In this document: positions 36,603-45,846 of the stretch, piece by piece | Layout of the letters: the number at the start of each line of letters is the position of its first letter | Position numbering within the stretch: position 1 is the stretch's first letter | Origin: Pedobacter boryungensis | GTDB lineage: Bacteria; Bacteroidota; Bacteroidia; Sphingobacteriales; Sphingobacteriaceae | Length of the DNA: 64,000 nucleotides | NCBI RefSeq assembly: GCF_013204825.1 | Contig: NZ_JABMKV010000002.1 | Span: forward strand, 558,001-622,000 | Reading direction: 5' to 3' | The notes under the pieces: model-generated | What the model was told of the DNA's origin: nothing | What the model saw: the letters and a program-made list of their open reading frames with translations, nothing else | The model's database searches: none | Made by a program: the position numbers and the translations under genes

Positions 36603-37832
36603 TTATAAATTTAATTCTTTGATTTTACGGTACAATGTACGTTCGGAAATTCCCAACTCTTGTGCGGCAAATTTGCGTTTGCCTTTGTGTTTTTTGAGCG
36701 CTTTTTTAATTAAATCCGATTCTTTATCAATTAAGGATAATGATTCTTCTACTTCTTCCGCATCATGCGCATAATTGTACTCAGTTGGTACATTTTGCGA
36801 AGGATGTTTAATGGTTAAAGTAGGTTCGCTATGATTAGGAAGATCTACTTCTTGGTACAGTTGACTGATGTATTGCGGATTATCTGCCATGATATGTGAA
36901 GTATTACCTCCATTCTGGATAATCTCAGCAACCAATTTCTTCAATTCCATCATGTCCTTTTTCATATCAAAAAGAACCTTGTACAAAATATCTCTCTCCG
37001 AAAAATCTTCTTTGCTACTTCCGTTTATCGCCATTGGCAAATTACTCGTTTGCTCATTCGGAATATAGTTTAACAAAGCTTGCGCACTAACATTTCTGTC
37101 TTTCTCTAAAACGCAAATCTGCTCTGCAATATTTTTTAATTGACGAACATTACCTGGCCAACTGTAATTACTTAAAATTTGGATAGCTTCAGGTTCTAAT
37201 TGAATACCAGGACTACGGTATTTATCACTAAAATCTGCTGCAAACTTGCGGAAAAGCAGATAGATATCTTCTTTACGCTCATGCAAAGCAGGAATACGCA
37301 ATGGAACTGTATTTAAACGATAGTATAAATCTTCACGGAATTTGCCAGATTTTACACGATTATAAACATCCACATTTGTGGCTGCAATAATTCGCACATC
37401 TGTTTTTTGAACTTTAGATGAACCTACACGTAAATACTCACCACTTTCTAAAATACGTAATAAACGAGCTTGCGTTCCCAGTGGTAATTCGGCAACTTCA
37501 TCTAAAAAAATAGTACCACCGTTGGCAACTTCAAAATAACCCTTACGAGCTTCATGAGCGCCAGTAAACGAACCTTTTTCGTGTCCAAATAATTCTGAAT
37601 CAATAGTACCCTCTGGAATGGCACCACAGTTTACTGCAATAAAAGCACCATGTTTGCGGGTGCTCATTTGATGAATTATGTGAGAAAAGACTTCTTTACC
37701 ACTACCACTTTCACCAGTAATTAATACTGACATATCGGTTGGTGCAACTTGTCTGGCTGTATCTATAGCCCGGTTTAACAGCGGCGAACCACCAATTATT
37801 CCGAACCTATTTTTAATATCTTGTATATCCAT
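36603..37832 (-). CDS. Sigma54-type AAA+ transcriptional regulator without receiver domain
   Basis: A 409-residue bacterial enhancer-binding protein. The AAA+ domain starts almost at residue 1: Walker A GESGSGKE (40-47), the sigma54-contact loop GSFTGA (87-92, usually GAFTGA) and Walker B TIFLDEVAEL (107-116). A Fis-type HTH ends the protein (KRKFAAQELGISERTLYRKI). There is no N-terminal sensory or phospho-receiver domain, so any control must act on expression or through a partner. It lies between miaB (25 bases) and lptE (83 bases). Confidence 0.9.
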   Translation of the reverse strand: MDIQDIKNRFGIIGGSPLLNRAIDTARQVAPTDMSVLITGESGSGKEVFSHIIHQMSTRKHGAFIAVNCGAIPEGTIDSELFGHEKGSFTGAHEARKGYFEVANGGTIFLDEVAELPLGTQARLLRILESGEYLRVGSSKVQKTDVRIIAATNVDVYNRVKSGKFREDLYYRLNTVPLRIPALHERKEDIYLLFRKFAADFSDKYRSPGIQLEPEAIQILSNYSWPGNVRQLKNIAEQICVLEKDRNVSAQALLNYIPNEQTSNLPMAINGSSKEDFSERDILYKVLFDMKKDMMELKKLVAEIIQNGGNTSHIMADNPQYISQLYQEVDLPNHSEPTLTIKHPSQNVPTEYNYAHDAEEVEESLSLIDKESDLIKKALKKHKGKRKFAAQELGISERTLYRKIKELNL

Positions 37833-37857
37833 TTAGTGTCTAGTAGTTCCTTAAATA

Positions 37858-39399
37858 TTAAACTATTCTTCCCAACAAAGTGGCAGATGTACAACGTTCA
37901 ATATAAACATTTGCATAATCGCCAGGTTTTACAGAGTCGGTAACAGGAAAAACAACCATCGCGTTTTCATCATTACGACCTCTATATTCTTTGTCGGATT
38001 TTTTAGAAAAACCTTCGATTAAAACTTTAACTGTTTTACCTACAAAATCTTCTAAACAGGCCAGTGAATCTTCTTGTTGTTTTTTAAAGATCTCTGCCAA
38101 ACGACGAGCTTTTACGTCTTCAGGAACATCATCTTTATATTTACGAGCAGCTAAAGTTCCAGGTCTTTCTGAATAAGAGAAAGTGTAAGCAAAATTATAC
38201 CTTGCATAATCCATTATACTCAAGGTATCTCGATGTTCTTCTTCAGTTTCAGTACAGAAGCCTGCAATAATATCCGCCGAGATGGCGCAACCTGGAATAA
38301 TACGACGAATAGCATCAATTCTATTCATGTACCATTCGCGAGTATAAGTACGATTCATTAGCGCCAAAATTCTCGAGTTGCCCGACTGAACTGGCAAGTG
38401 AATGTAATTACAAATGTTATCGTATTTAGCGATGGTGTATAATACTTCATCGGTAATATCTTTTGGATGAGAAGTAGAAAAACGAACTCTCAATTCTGGG
38501 CTAATTTCTGCAACTAAAGCTAATAATTGTGCGAAGTTCATCGATCCTTCTTCATTAACTTCATTTTCATTTCTACGCGTTGCAGGTAAATCAGTTTTAT
38601 TGGTTAAAGCTTCTAACAATGCATCGCCAGTTAAGGTGTTCATTTCGTCTGCCAAATCATCAATAGCAACTTTTTCTGCTTTAGGCTTATTCCAATGATA
38701 TGAATCTACGTTTTGCCCTAATAAAGTAACTTCACGGTAGCCGTTTTCAAATAATTCTCTTGCTTCATTAATGATAGAAAAAGGATCTCTGCTACGCTCA
38801 CGGCCGCGAGTAAATGGTACTACACAAAATGAACACATATTATCGCAACCACGCATAATGGTTACAAAAGCTGTAATTCCGTTACTGTTTAAACGAACAG
38901 GACTTACATCTGCATAAGTTTCTTCACGAGATAAAATTACATTTACCGCTTTATGTCCTTCTTCAACCTGACTAATTAGCCCTGGCAAATCACGATAAGC
39001 ATCCGGTCCAACCACAACGTCAACTAACTTTTCTTCTTCTAAAAATTTAGCCTTTAACCGTTCGGCCATGCAGCCCAAAACACCTACAATTAATTTCGGA
39101 TTTCTTCTTTTTTCTACACCAAATTGCGATAAACGATTACGCACACGTTGCTCTGCATTTTCGCGAATAGAACAGGTGTTTATAAAAATCACATCAGCCT
39201 GATGATAATCTCCAGTCGTTTCAAAACCTGTATCAGATAAGATGGAAGCAACAATTTCACTATCTGCGAAATTCATTTGGCAACCATAACTTTCAATGTA
39301 CAGTTTTCTTCCATCGCCTTTTTGTGGAGTTTCTAATACTAAAGCCTCTCCTTGGCGTTCTTCATCATGTTTCTTATCCGTAAGCTGTAAATCAATCAT
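37858..39399 (-). CDS. miaB: tRNA-2-methylthio-N6-dimethylallyladenosine synthase MiaB
   Basis: A 513-residue radical-SAM methylthiotransferase modifying A37 of tRNAs. I start at the ATG at 39399; the further upstream start is TTG. The N-terminal UPF0004 domain has Cys40, Cys76 and Cys110. The radical-SAM cluster motif is GCDNMCSFC (Cys185, Cys189, Cys192), and a TRAM domain ends the protein. It is longer than the usual 440-480 because about 40 extra residues ([20 protein letters not shown] and following) sit between LLGQNVDSY and [11 protein letters not shown]. Divergent from the first AsmA-like gene. Confidence 0.95.
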   Translation of the reverse strand: MIDLQLTDKKHDEERQGEALVLETPQKGDGRKLYIESYGCQMNFADSEIVASILSDTGFETTGDYHQADVIFINTCSIRENAEQRVRNRLSQFGVEKRRNPKLIVGVLGCMAERLKAKFLEEEKLVDVVVGPDAYRDLPGLISQVEEGHKAVNVILSREETYADVSPVRLNSNGITAFVTIMRGCDNMCSFCVVPFTRGRERSRDPFSIINEARELFENGYREVTLLGQNVDSYHWNKPKAEKVAIDDLADEMNTLTGDALLEALTNKTDLPATRRNENEVNEEGSMNFAQLLALVAEISPELRVRFSTSHPKDITDEVLYTIAKYDNICNYIHLPVQSGNSRILALMNRTYTREWYMNRIDAIRRIIPGCAISADIIAGFCTETEEEHRDTLSIMDYARYNFAYTFSYSERPGTLAARKYKDDVPEDVKARRLAEIFKKQQEDSLACLEDFVGKTVKVLIEGFSKKSDKEYRGRNDENAMVVFPVTDSVKPGDYANVYIERCTSATLLGRIV

Positions 39400-39449
39400 C
39401 AAATATTCAAATTTTATGGGTTTCAAAAATACTAAATTTAATTTGTAAA

Positions 39450-39462
39450 TGACAAATTGTCA
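39450..39462. promoter_or_regulatory. Palindrome TGACAAATTGTCA in the miaB divergent spacer
   Basis: A perfect 6+6 palindrome around a central A, in the 135-base spacer between miaB and the AsmA-like gene. It has the form of a dimeric regulator site. The regulator is unknown. Confidence 0.35.
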
Positions 39463-39534
39463 GCATCAAAAATATCTCTCCTTACAAATTTCAAACAAAA
39501 CAACTCCGTTTTAAGTTATTAGGTAAATCATTTT

Positions 39535-41301
39535 ATGCCAGCCAAAAAACGCAACACAAAGAAAATACTTGGATGGGTTGGAGGCATTTTCCTTCTCCTT
39601 GTTCTTTTAATTGGTGGAATAGCTATTTATTTAAGCGCCAAATGGAAACCATTGTTAACTGAGAAGATTAAAGAAGGTGTATATAATAGCTCAAATCACT
39701 TATACCAAGTAGATTTTAAAGACATTCATTTAAATATAGTTACTGGAAATGTAGTATTGGATAGTATTTCGCTAATGCCTGATACAAATGTGTTTAATCA
39801 GTTGAAAGCAGTAAGAAAAGCGCCTACGCATTTATTTAGAGTAAAATTAGCGCATTTAAAATTGAGTAGAATTGGAATCTTAACAGCTTATTTCGACAAA
39901 AAGATAAAAATAAATACCATTCAATTGGATCATCCATCCATTGATATGATTTATCATAAAGTGCCAAAAAAAATAGACACAACTGAAGTCGAAAAAACAC
40001 TTTACCAACAAATTTCTAAGTCAATAAAATCGATTAGAATAGGAGGGATTAATGTGATAGATGCTGATTTCGATTATTATAGTGGATTGAAAAAGCTGAA
40101 TGGGGTAAAACATCTCACCATAAACGTAAAAGATATTTTAGTCGATTCACTTTCTCAGTACGATACTACTCGTGTTTTTCATGCAAAAAATATTGGCTTC
40201 GAATCAATTGGTTACAAAAGCACTACGAAAGATAAAATGTACACCATTACGGTAGATACAGTTCGTGGTTCATTAAGTAAAAAAACACTTAATGTATTGG
40301 GTGTAAAACTTACGCCTTTGTATCCTGATTTAACGTTTAGCCGTAAATACAATACTCAAAAGGATAGATATGATATAAAGTTTACTGAAATTAATTTAAC
40401 TGGTGTAGATTTTATAGCCTTAAATAATGATGGAAATTTACATGCAAAACGATTAACCATAGGACCGGGGAAAGTTGCGGTATTTTTAAACAGAGAATTA
40501 CCACCATCAAATATTGATAAAGGGAGAAACTATCCACATAATGCTTTAAAAAGGTTGTCGATTGAAACTTTAATAGATACGCTAAGTATGCACAAAGTTG
40601 ATATTGATTATACAGAATATAACCCCAAAACTAAAGAAAGAGGAACGTTACACTTAACAGATTTAGGGGGAAAAATCTTAAACATCACTAATGATTCGTT
40701 AAGGTTAGTGAAAAAAAACCATGCATATGCCGATTTAACTACTCATGTGATGGGTACAGGAAAACTGAATGTTAAAATCGACTTTAATTTAACAGATAAA
40801 GCAGCATCGTTTAGTTATGTTGGTCATGTAAGTCCATTTAATTTAAAAGTATTAAACCCACTTTCTAAATCGTTAGGCTTGGTTAGCATTGAAGATGGTA
40901 ATGTTAAAAGCGTAGATTTTGCAATTTCTGCTAATGAAAGAGGGAGTTCTGGGACAGTTAAATTTGCGTATAACGATCTTAAAATTAATTTGTTGAAGGA
41001 AGATGAAAATGGCGTAAAAGAAAAGAAAGGACTATTGTCTTTTCTAGCAAATACCATTTTAATTAAAAATGATAATCCGACTAAAGGCGAAGCCCTCAGA
41101 ACAAGCAATGTTACTTTTGTACGTGTGCCACAAGCTTCATTTTTTAATCTAATGTGGAAAAGCGTTTTTATAGGCATAAGGGAAACTGTGGGAATTGGTG
41201 TGGTACCTATAAAGCCAATGGAAAAACCAATTTCTAGTAAGAAGGCTGAACGTCTAAAAAAGCGAGCAGAGCGCAGAGCCGAGCGAGAAAAGAATCAATA
41301 G
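39535..41301 (+). CDS. AsmA-like / DUF748-type envelope protein (first of two paralogues)
   Basis: A 588-residue protein with one N-terminal membrane helix (GGIFLLLVLLIGGIAIYL) and a long beta-rich periplasmic body. VDFKDIHLNIVTGNVVLDSI and SLMPDTNVF match the start of AsmA/DUF748-like proteins, and the C-terminal part (HVMGTGKLNVKIDFNL; FAISANERGSSGTVKFAYND) is typical of their lipid-transfer-like repeats. It ends in a very basic tail (AERLKKRAERRAEREKNQ). Clearly paralogous to the next gene. A role in moving or organising lipids between membranes is inferred from the superfamily. Confidence 0.75.
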   Translation: MPAKKRNTKKILGWVGGIFLLLVLLIGGIAIYLSAKWKPLLTEKIKEGVYNSSNHLYQVDFKDIHLNIVTGNVVLDSISLMPDTNVFNQLKAVRKAPTHLFRVKLAHLKLSRIGILTAYFDKKIKINTIQLDHPSIDMIYHKVPKKIDTTEVEKTLYQQISKSIKSIRIGGINVIDADFDYYSGLKKLNGVKHLTINVKDILVDSLSQYDTTRVFHAKNIGFESIGYKSTTKDKMYTITVDTVRGSLSKKTLNVLGVKLTPLYPDLTFSRKYNTQKDRYDIKFTEINLTGVDFIALNNDGNLHAKRLTIGPGKVAVFLNRELPPSNIDKGRNYPHNALKRLSIETLIDTLSMHKVDIDYTEYNPKTKERGTLHLTDLGGKILNITNDSLRLVKKNHAYADLTTHVMGTGKLNVKIDFNLTDKAASFSYVGHVSPFNLKVLNPLSKSLGLVSIEDGNVKSVDFAISANERGSSGTVKFAYNDLKINLLKEDENGVKEKKGLLSFLANTILIKNDNPTKGEALRTSNVTFVRVPQASFFNLMWKSVFIGIRETVGIGVVPIKPMEKPISSKKAERLKKRAERRAEREKNQ

Positions 41302-41631
41302 AATTTTTTGAAAATTAACGAGAAAGAAGATTCACTTAGTGCATTTTCTTTAAAGTATAATTTTTACGCACATTCACTATTTAATTATTAAAATATGATA
41401 GGGAAATAACAGGAATTATCCAAGGTCAATGACACTGTTTACACCCTGTTTGCACCCTGTTATCACCTTGTTAATACCCTGTAAAATCGGGCGCAGTTGC
41501 GAAGCTTTAATAAGGGTGATTTGACAAGGCTTTGGTATTAACTATAACGATAATCTTAATGCATTTAAAATAGTATTAAGTGACATCATTTCTTAAATGC
41601 CCATATTTTTACTATATTGGAACACACAAAA
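41302..41631. other. Intergenic region between the two AsmA-like genes
   Basis: This 330-base gap contains a five-unit 11-bp tandem repeat at 41431-41485 and otherwise AT-rich sequence without an obvious terminator, promoter box or RNA gene. No coding sequence is seen. Confidence 0.55.
41431..41485. repeat. 11-bp tandem repeat, five units
   Basis: Units are gacactgttta, caccctgtttg, caccctgttat, caccttgttaa and taccctgtaaa, strictly 11 bases each, sharing the core (c/t)accctgtt. The period is close to one helical turn, so a protein could bind the same face of each unit. It lies 147 bases upstream of the second AsmA-like gene. Confidence 0.8.
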
Positions 41632-43446
41632 ATGAAATCCAATATGGCTGAAAAAGCACCAAGAAAATTTAAAGTTTTAAAATGGTTTGTTGGAATTGTA
41701 CTGTTCATTTCTTTAATTTTAGTTGGCGCATCTTGGTATATCAGTGTAAAGTTTAAACCTTTAATTAGGCGAGAAATAACTGAACTGGTGCAAAAATCTA
41801 CTCATGGTTTGTACCGTATAGAATTTTCACAAATACACACCAATTTTATTACGGGTTCTGCTACAATTAGTGATGTAAATATTACGCCAGATACAAATGT
41901 TTTTAAATTGTTGGTGGCAGCAAAAAATGCACCTAATAATCTGTATTACATTAGGTTAAAAAAACTTTCCATTAATAGATTTCATCCTTATGGTATCTAT
42001 TTCAATAAAAAAATTGATATCAGTTTACTGTTGTTCGATAATCCAGATATCACAATGGTAAATAAGCATTTTGATTTTAATGACAACCGTCCACCTAGAC
42101 CGCGAAAGTCACCGTATGATTACATTAAAAAATTATTTAAATCTTTAAGAGTTGAAGTAGTAGATTTTAAAAATGTGAGATTTAAATATGTGAACAACAA
42201 TGAGCTTTTGCCCGAAGTAGATTCTGTTTCAAATCTTAATGTAACCTTAAAAGATTGGTTAATTGATTCACTTTCTGCACAAGATACAACAAGACTATAC
42301 CTGCTAAAAGATGTCAATGTAAATCTTAGAAATTATACTTATGCTACACCCGATAGCATGTACCACATTAATGTTAATCAACTAGATTTTAACGCATCTA
42401 GCGGAAAAGTAAACATTAAACAATTCGGATTAGTTCCTCGTTACAGCGAAAACAATTTTGCAAAAGTTGCAGGTTACGCTCGTGATCGTTTTAACATTCA
42501 ACTGAATAATATCAGCCTTGATGGCATTGATTTACCCGCTTATATCCAAAAAAGAGAATTAATTGCAAATCAGATGAATATAGCTGACGGAGGGGTTGCG
42601 GTTTTCAATAACAATACTTTTCCAAAATTGGAGAAAATAAAAACCGGAAGATTTCCTCATCAGCTTTTGCAGCAATTAAAAACACAGTTAACGGTAAAGA
42701 AAATAAAATTGAGTAATATCAATGTTAGTTATACGGAGTTTGATAAGGGCAGTCAGCAAAGAGGAAAAATAAGTTTTGAAAACACATCTGGAACCATAAC
42801 AAATGCAACCAATGCAGTAAAAGTGAAAACAGTAAACCCGATCATGCAAGCTGATTTGCTTAGTTATGTAATGGGACACGGGAAATTAAACATCAACTTT
42901 AAGTTTGATCTAAATTCGCCAGTTGGAGCATTTACCTATAAAGGCGCAATTACCAATTTAGATGGGCGACAGCTCAACCAAATTACTAAACCTTTGGGCA
43001 TGGTACAGGTAAATAAAGGGATAATTAAAAGTTTAGCTTTTGATATCAAAGCAAATCAAGATGTTGCTAAAGGAAAAGTCGATTTTGCTTTTAATGATCT
43101 TTCGGTTGCATTGTTAAAAAAAGAAGAAGGAAAGACAAGATTAGTTAAACAAGGGTTATTGTCTATTTTGGCTAATGCATTGGTTATTTATTCTGATAAC
43201 CCTAGTAAAGATGGCAAGTTTACCTCTGCGCCCATTAATTTTACCAGGCAACCTACAGGATCTTTCTTCAATTTTATTTGGAAAACACTTTATCAGGGTG
43301 TTAAATATAGTGTTGGAGTTACGCCGCAAAAAGAAGCAGAAATTAAAGCGCAAGTAGCCAAGTTTGAAAAAATGAAAGAAGATAGAGATGAGCGGAGAAG
43401 GCGTAGAGAAATACGAATAAAGAAAAGGGAAAGAGAACAGCGTTAA
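41632..43446 (+). CDS. AsmA-like / DUF748-type envelope protein (second paralogue)
   Basis: A 604-residue paralogue of the gene before it. An in-frame TTG at 41617 was rejected in favour of the ATG at 41632. Membrane helix VLKWFVGIVLFISLILVGAS is followed by FSQIHTNFITGSATISDVNI and TPDTNVFKLL, the equivalent of the first gene's start, and later VMGHGKLNINFKFDL and VDFAFNDLSVALL. The tail is again extremely basic (DERRRRREIRIKKREREQR). Divergence between the two is substantial, so the duplication is old. A strong terminator follows. Confidence 0.75.
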   Translation: MKSNMAEKAPRKFKVLKWFVGIVLFISLILVGASWYISVKFKPLIRREITELVQKSTHGLYRIEFSQIHTNFITGSATISDVNITPDTNVFKLLVAAKNAPNNLYYIRLKKLSINRFHPYGIYFNKKIDISLLLFDNPDITMVNKHFDFNDNRPPRPRKSPYDYIKKLFKSLRVEVVDFKNVRFKYVNNNELLPEVDSVSNLNVTLKDWLIDSLSAQDTTRLYLLKDVNVNLRNYTYATPDSMYHINVNQLDFNASSGKVNIKQFGLVPRYSENNFAKVAGYARDRFNIQLNNISLDGIDLPAYIQKRELIANQMNIADGGVAVFNNNTFPKLEKIKTGRFPHQLLQQLKTQLTVKKIKLSNINVSYTEFDKGSQQRGKISFENTSGTITNATNAVKVKTVNPIMQADLLSYVMGHGKLNINFKFDLNSPVGAFTYKGAITNLDGRQLNQITKPLGMVQVNKGIIKSLAFDIKANQDVAKGKVDFAFNDLSVALLKKEEGKTRLVKQGLLSILANALVIYSDNPSKDGKFTSAPINFTRQPTGSFFNFIWKTLYQGVKYSVGVTPQKEAEIKAQVAKFEKMKEDRDERRRRREIRIKKREREQR

Positions 43447-43449
43447 ATT

Positions 43450-43487
43450 AAAAATCCCTTACATATTTTAAAATGTAAGGGATTTTT
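43450..43487. terminator. Bidirectional terminator between AsmA-like gene and ilvE
   Basis: A perfect 15-bp stem (aaaaatcccttacat / atgtaagggattttt) with an 8-base loop and A/T tracts on both sides lies between convergent genes and can serve both. Confidence 0.9.
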
Positions 43488-43496
43488 ATTTATAGA

Positions 43497-43520
43497 TCCT
43501 TCGACGAGCTCAGGATGACA
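43497..43520. repeat. Short extragenic repeat (tccttcgac...caggatgaca)
   Basis: A 24-base element with TCCT/AGGA ends around a gagctc core sits between the terminator and the ilvE stop. It matches a short extragenic repeat that I recognise from many Bacteroidota genomes. Only one copy is seen in this window. Confidence 0.45.
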
Positions 43521-43523
43521 AAA

Positions 43524-44588
43524 TTATACGATCCAGTTCCAGCCAAATCTATCTTCAGTTAAACCATTTCTAATGTCATTTAATTCTTTTGCAAGACTTG
43601 TAGAAACTGTACGGGTGCTCACATCACTTAATTTGTGCAATTCACCTTCGTAACCTATTTCGCCAATTTGGGTAACTGTAGCTGCGGTACCCACTGCAAA
43701 TGCTTCTGTTAATTTTCCGTTTTTAGCACCTTCAATAATCTCTGCAATCGTTACTTTTCTTTCTTCGACAGTAATTCCTTTGTCTTTTGCTAAAGCAATA
43801 ATTGTATCACGTGTTACGCCATTTAAAATGGTTTCACTTACTGCGGCAGTAATTAATTTGTCATCTAAAACAAACATCACATTGGCTGCACCAGATTCTT
43901 CAATTAATGTATGTGTAGCAGAATCTGTCCATAATAGCTGATCAAACCCTTCTTTTTGCGCTTCTGCAAATGGATATAACGAACGAGCATAATTGCCTGC
44001 GGTTTTGGCATAACCAACACCACCTTCATTTGCACGAGTATATTTTGTTTCGATTTTAACTTTTAAAGCTTTGGTATAATATGGGCCAGTTGGCGTAGCC
44101 AGTAAAACGAATTTATAGGTGTCGCTTGCTCTCACACCTAAAGAAGAATCGGTAGCAAACATTACTGGTCTCAAGTACAATGAGTAATTTTCTTGCGTTG
44201 GTACCCAACCTTTATCAATATTAATTAAAGCAGAGATAGCTTGCATAAAAATCTCTTCCGGGATAGTAGGCATCGCCATGCGATCAGCAGAAATATTAAA
44301 ACGCTCAAAGTTTTTGTTGGCTCTAAACACACTAACATCACCATTTGGTAAACGATATGCTTTCATACCTTCAAAAATTGCTTGTCCGTAATGTAAAGCA
44401 GAAATTGCAGGACTCATTGGAATTGGTCCATAAGGTAAAATCTGCAAATTCTTCCATTCTCCATCTTCAAAATCGGCCATAAACATATGGTCTGTAAAAA
44501 TTTTTCCGAATGGGATGTCTTTAAATTCTGTTTCAGCTAATCTAGGATTGCTGGTTTCAGTAACCTTAATTTGTAAAGTATCTATCAC
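43524..44588 (-). CDS. ilvE: Branched-chain amino acid aminotransferase
   Basis: A 354-residue fold-type IV PLP enzyme interconverting Leu/Ile/Val and their 2-oxo acids. I use the GTG at 44588, giving IDTLQIKVTE and the usual length; the TTG at 44615 adds nine residues not expected in the family. FGKIFTDHMF, HYGQAIFEGMKAYRLPNGDV, the PLP-lysine region VGYAKTAGNYARSL and FAVGTAATVTQIGEI are conserved. It lies 63 bases after kynA on the same strand. Confidence 0.93.
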   Translation of the reverse strand: MIDTLQIKVTETSNPRLAETEFKDIPFGKIFTDHMFMADFEDGEWKNLQILPYGPIPMSPAISALHYGQAIFEGMKAYRLPNGDVSVFRANKNFERFNISADRMAMPTIPEEIFMQAISALINIDKGWVPTQENYSLYLRPVMFATDSSLGVRASDTYKFVLLATPTGPYYTKALKVKIETKYTRANEGGVGYAKTAGNYARSLYPFAEAQKEGFDQLLWTDSATHTLIEESGAANVMFVLDDKLITAAVSETILNGVTRDTIIALAKDKGITVEERKVTIAEIIEGAKNGKLTEAFAVGTAATVTQIGEIGYEGELHKLSDVSTRTVSTSLAKELNDIRNGLTEDRFGWNWIV

Positions 44589-44651
44589 TGCCTTAAGTAT
44601 TAAATTAAGCTGCAAAATTAAGAAAAAAATGGCTCTAAACCCAAATTAATC

Positions 44652-45611
44652 TTATTTCCGAAGTGTTTGCAATACACTAAGCACCCATCCTTTTCCCCAT
44701 TCTTCCATTTGCTCAGTAGTCCATAAAAACGGATAAAAAATGCGCTTTTGAAAACGGGGAGGCAAATACTTTTGCCAATTTGTTCCGCCTGTTGCAGCAA
44801 TATCAGTTGGGTCTTTCTCTAAATAACGCACAGCGGATTTATAGTGAGATAATGGCCATTCCACGTTTACATACAAATCTAATTTTCGCAATTCTTCTCC
44901 CAACTCGCTTACATCTTCTCCTTTTGCTTTTAATTGATGATACAAAGCAGAGAAATTGCTGTTTTCACGCTCTTTTGCCAAGGCTAAAAACTGAGCTGCG
45001 TATTTTTTGATGAATTGTTTTAAGGTTAAGGTTTGTTTACCGCTAGCTAATTCAGTTGCGCCAAACTTCCAATAAATGAATTCAAATCTTTGCTCAATTG
45101 TTGCGTTTCTTAATGCTTCACGCTGACTTTTATCTATCAGTTGTGTAAAATCTGTAGCGTTAATTTCAATCATTCTATATTGGCCCGATTGAAAACCACT
45201 TGCAGGTAATAATGACATTCGGAATTTTAAGAATTGTTCTTTTTCCATTCCATTTACCATCACCTCAAATGAACTGGTTAAGGCATTAAAATAAGCGTTA
45301 ATTCGTTTTAAACGTTGGGTAAAGAATGCGGCTGTTAATTCTTGGTGTGTGGATATTTGGTTGCATTCGTGTAAGCAAAGTTTAAAGTACAGCTCCGTAA
45401 TCTGATGATACATGATGAAAATTTCTTCATCAGGGAAAGGTGTTTTTGGGCTTTGCAAACTTAGCAAGGTATCTAAGTGAATATAATCCCAATAGGTTAA
45501 AAAATCTGCATACAATAAGCCATCTAAATAAGCGGACATATCTTGGCCCATTGCTTCGTATTTTTCTTGAAGCTTGTTTATTTTGTCTTTTATTTCTGGT
45601 GTAAAATCCAT
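44652..45611 (-). CDS. kynA: Tryptophan 2,3-dioxygenase family protein
   Basis: A 319-residue haem dioxygenase-family protein that would open the indole ring of tryptophan to N-formylkynurenine. Conserved blocks: LTYWDYIHLDTLLSLQSPKT, FIMYHQITELYFKLCLHE (with a family histidine), FRMSLLPASGFQSGQYRMIE and TGGTNWQKYL. These match the TDO family even though the chain is somewhat divergent, so haem dependence and substrate are likely but not proven. A REP-like hairpin lies 17 bases upstream of the ATG. It is probably co-transcribed with ilvE. Confidence 0.85.
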   Translation of the reverse strand: MDFTPEIKDKINKLQEKYEAMGQDMSAYLDGLLYADFLTYWDYIHLDTLLSLQSPKTPFPDEEIFIMYHQITELYFKLCLHECNQISTHQELTAAFFTQRLKRINAYFNALTSSFEVMVNGMEKEQFLKFRMSLLPASGFQSGQYRMIEINATDFTQLIDKSQREALRNATIEQRFEFIYWKFGATELASGKQTLTLKQFIKKYAAQFLALAKERENSNFSALYHQLKAKGEDVSELGEELRKLDLYVNVEWPLSHYKSAVRYLEKDPTDIAATGGTNWQKYLPPRFQKRIFYPFLWTTEQMEEWGKGWVLSVLQTLRK

Positions 45612-45627
45612 GGTAGTTAAATTTGGT

Positions 45628-45658
45628 ACTTTGCCAATCTTTTACAGATTGACAAAGT
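45628..45658. repeat. REP-like hairpin 1 (kynA leader)
   Basis: Inverted repeat actttgccaatct / agattgacaaagt with 5-base loop tttac and one mismatch. The same 13-bp arm recurs at three other places around the RAYT gene. Confidence 0.8.
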
Positions 45659-45810
45659 TTATTGATATAGTTTACTTATGATTCAAATATTGACAATCTA
45701 AAAAAAGAAATATCAATGTAATTTAACTAATCAATTAACTTGGTCTAGATATAATTAGACTAATGAAAGAAGTTGATTTCCAAGTTTTAAAATCCATGTG
45801 CACAGTTATT

Positions 45811-45841
45811 ACTTTATCAATCTACTGAAGATTGACAAAGT
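45811..45841. repeat. REP-like hairpin 2 (3' side of RAYT gene)
   Basis: Inverted repeat actttatcaatct / agattgacaaagt with loop actga, ending 5 bases before the RAYT stop codon region. Confidence 0.8.
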
Positions 45842-45846
45842 TCTAA

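Noticed and set aside
44618-44800. 60-codon frame overlapping the 3' end of kynA
   Set aside because: It lies on the same strand in another frame inside kynA, with no signal or family pattern.
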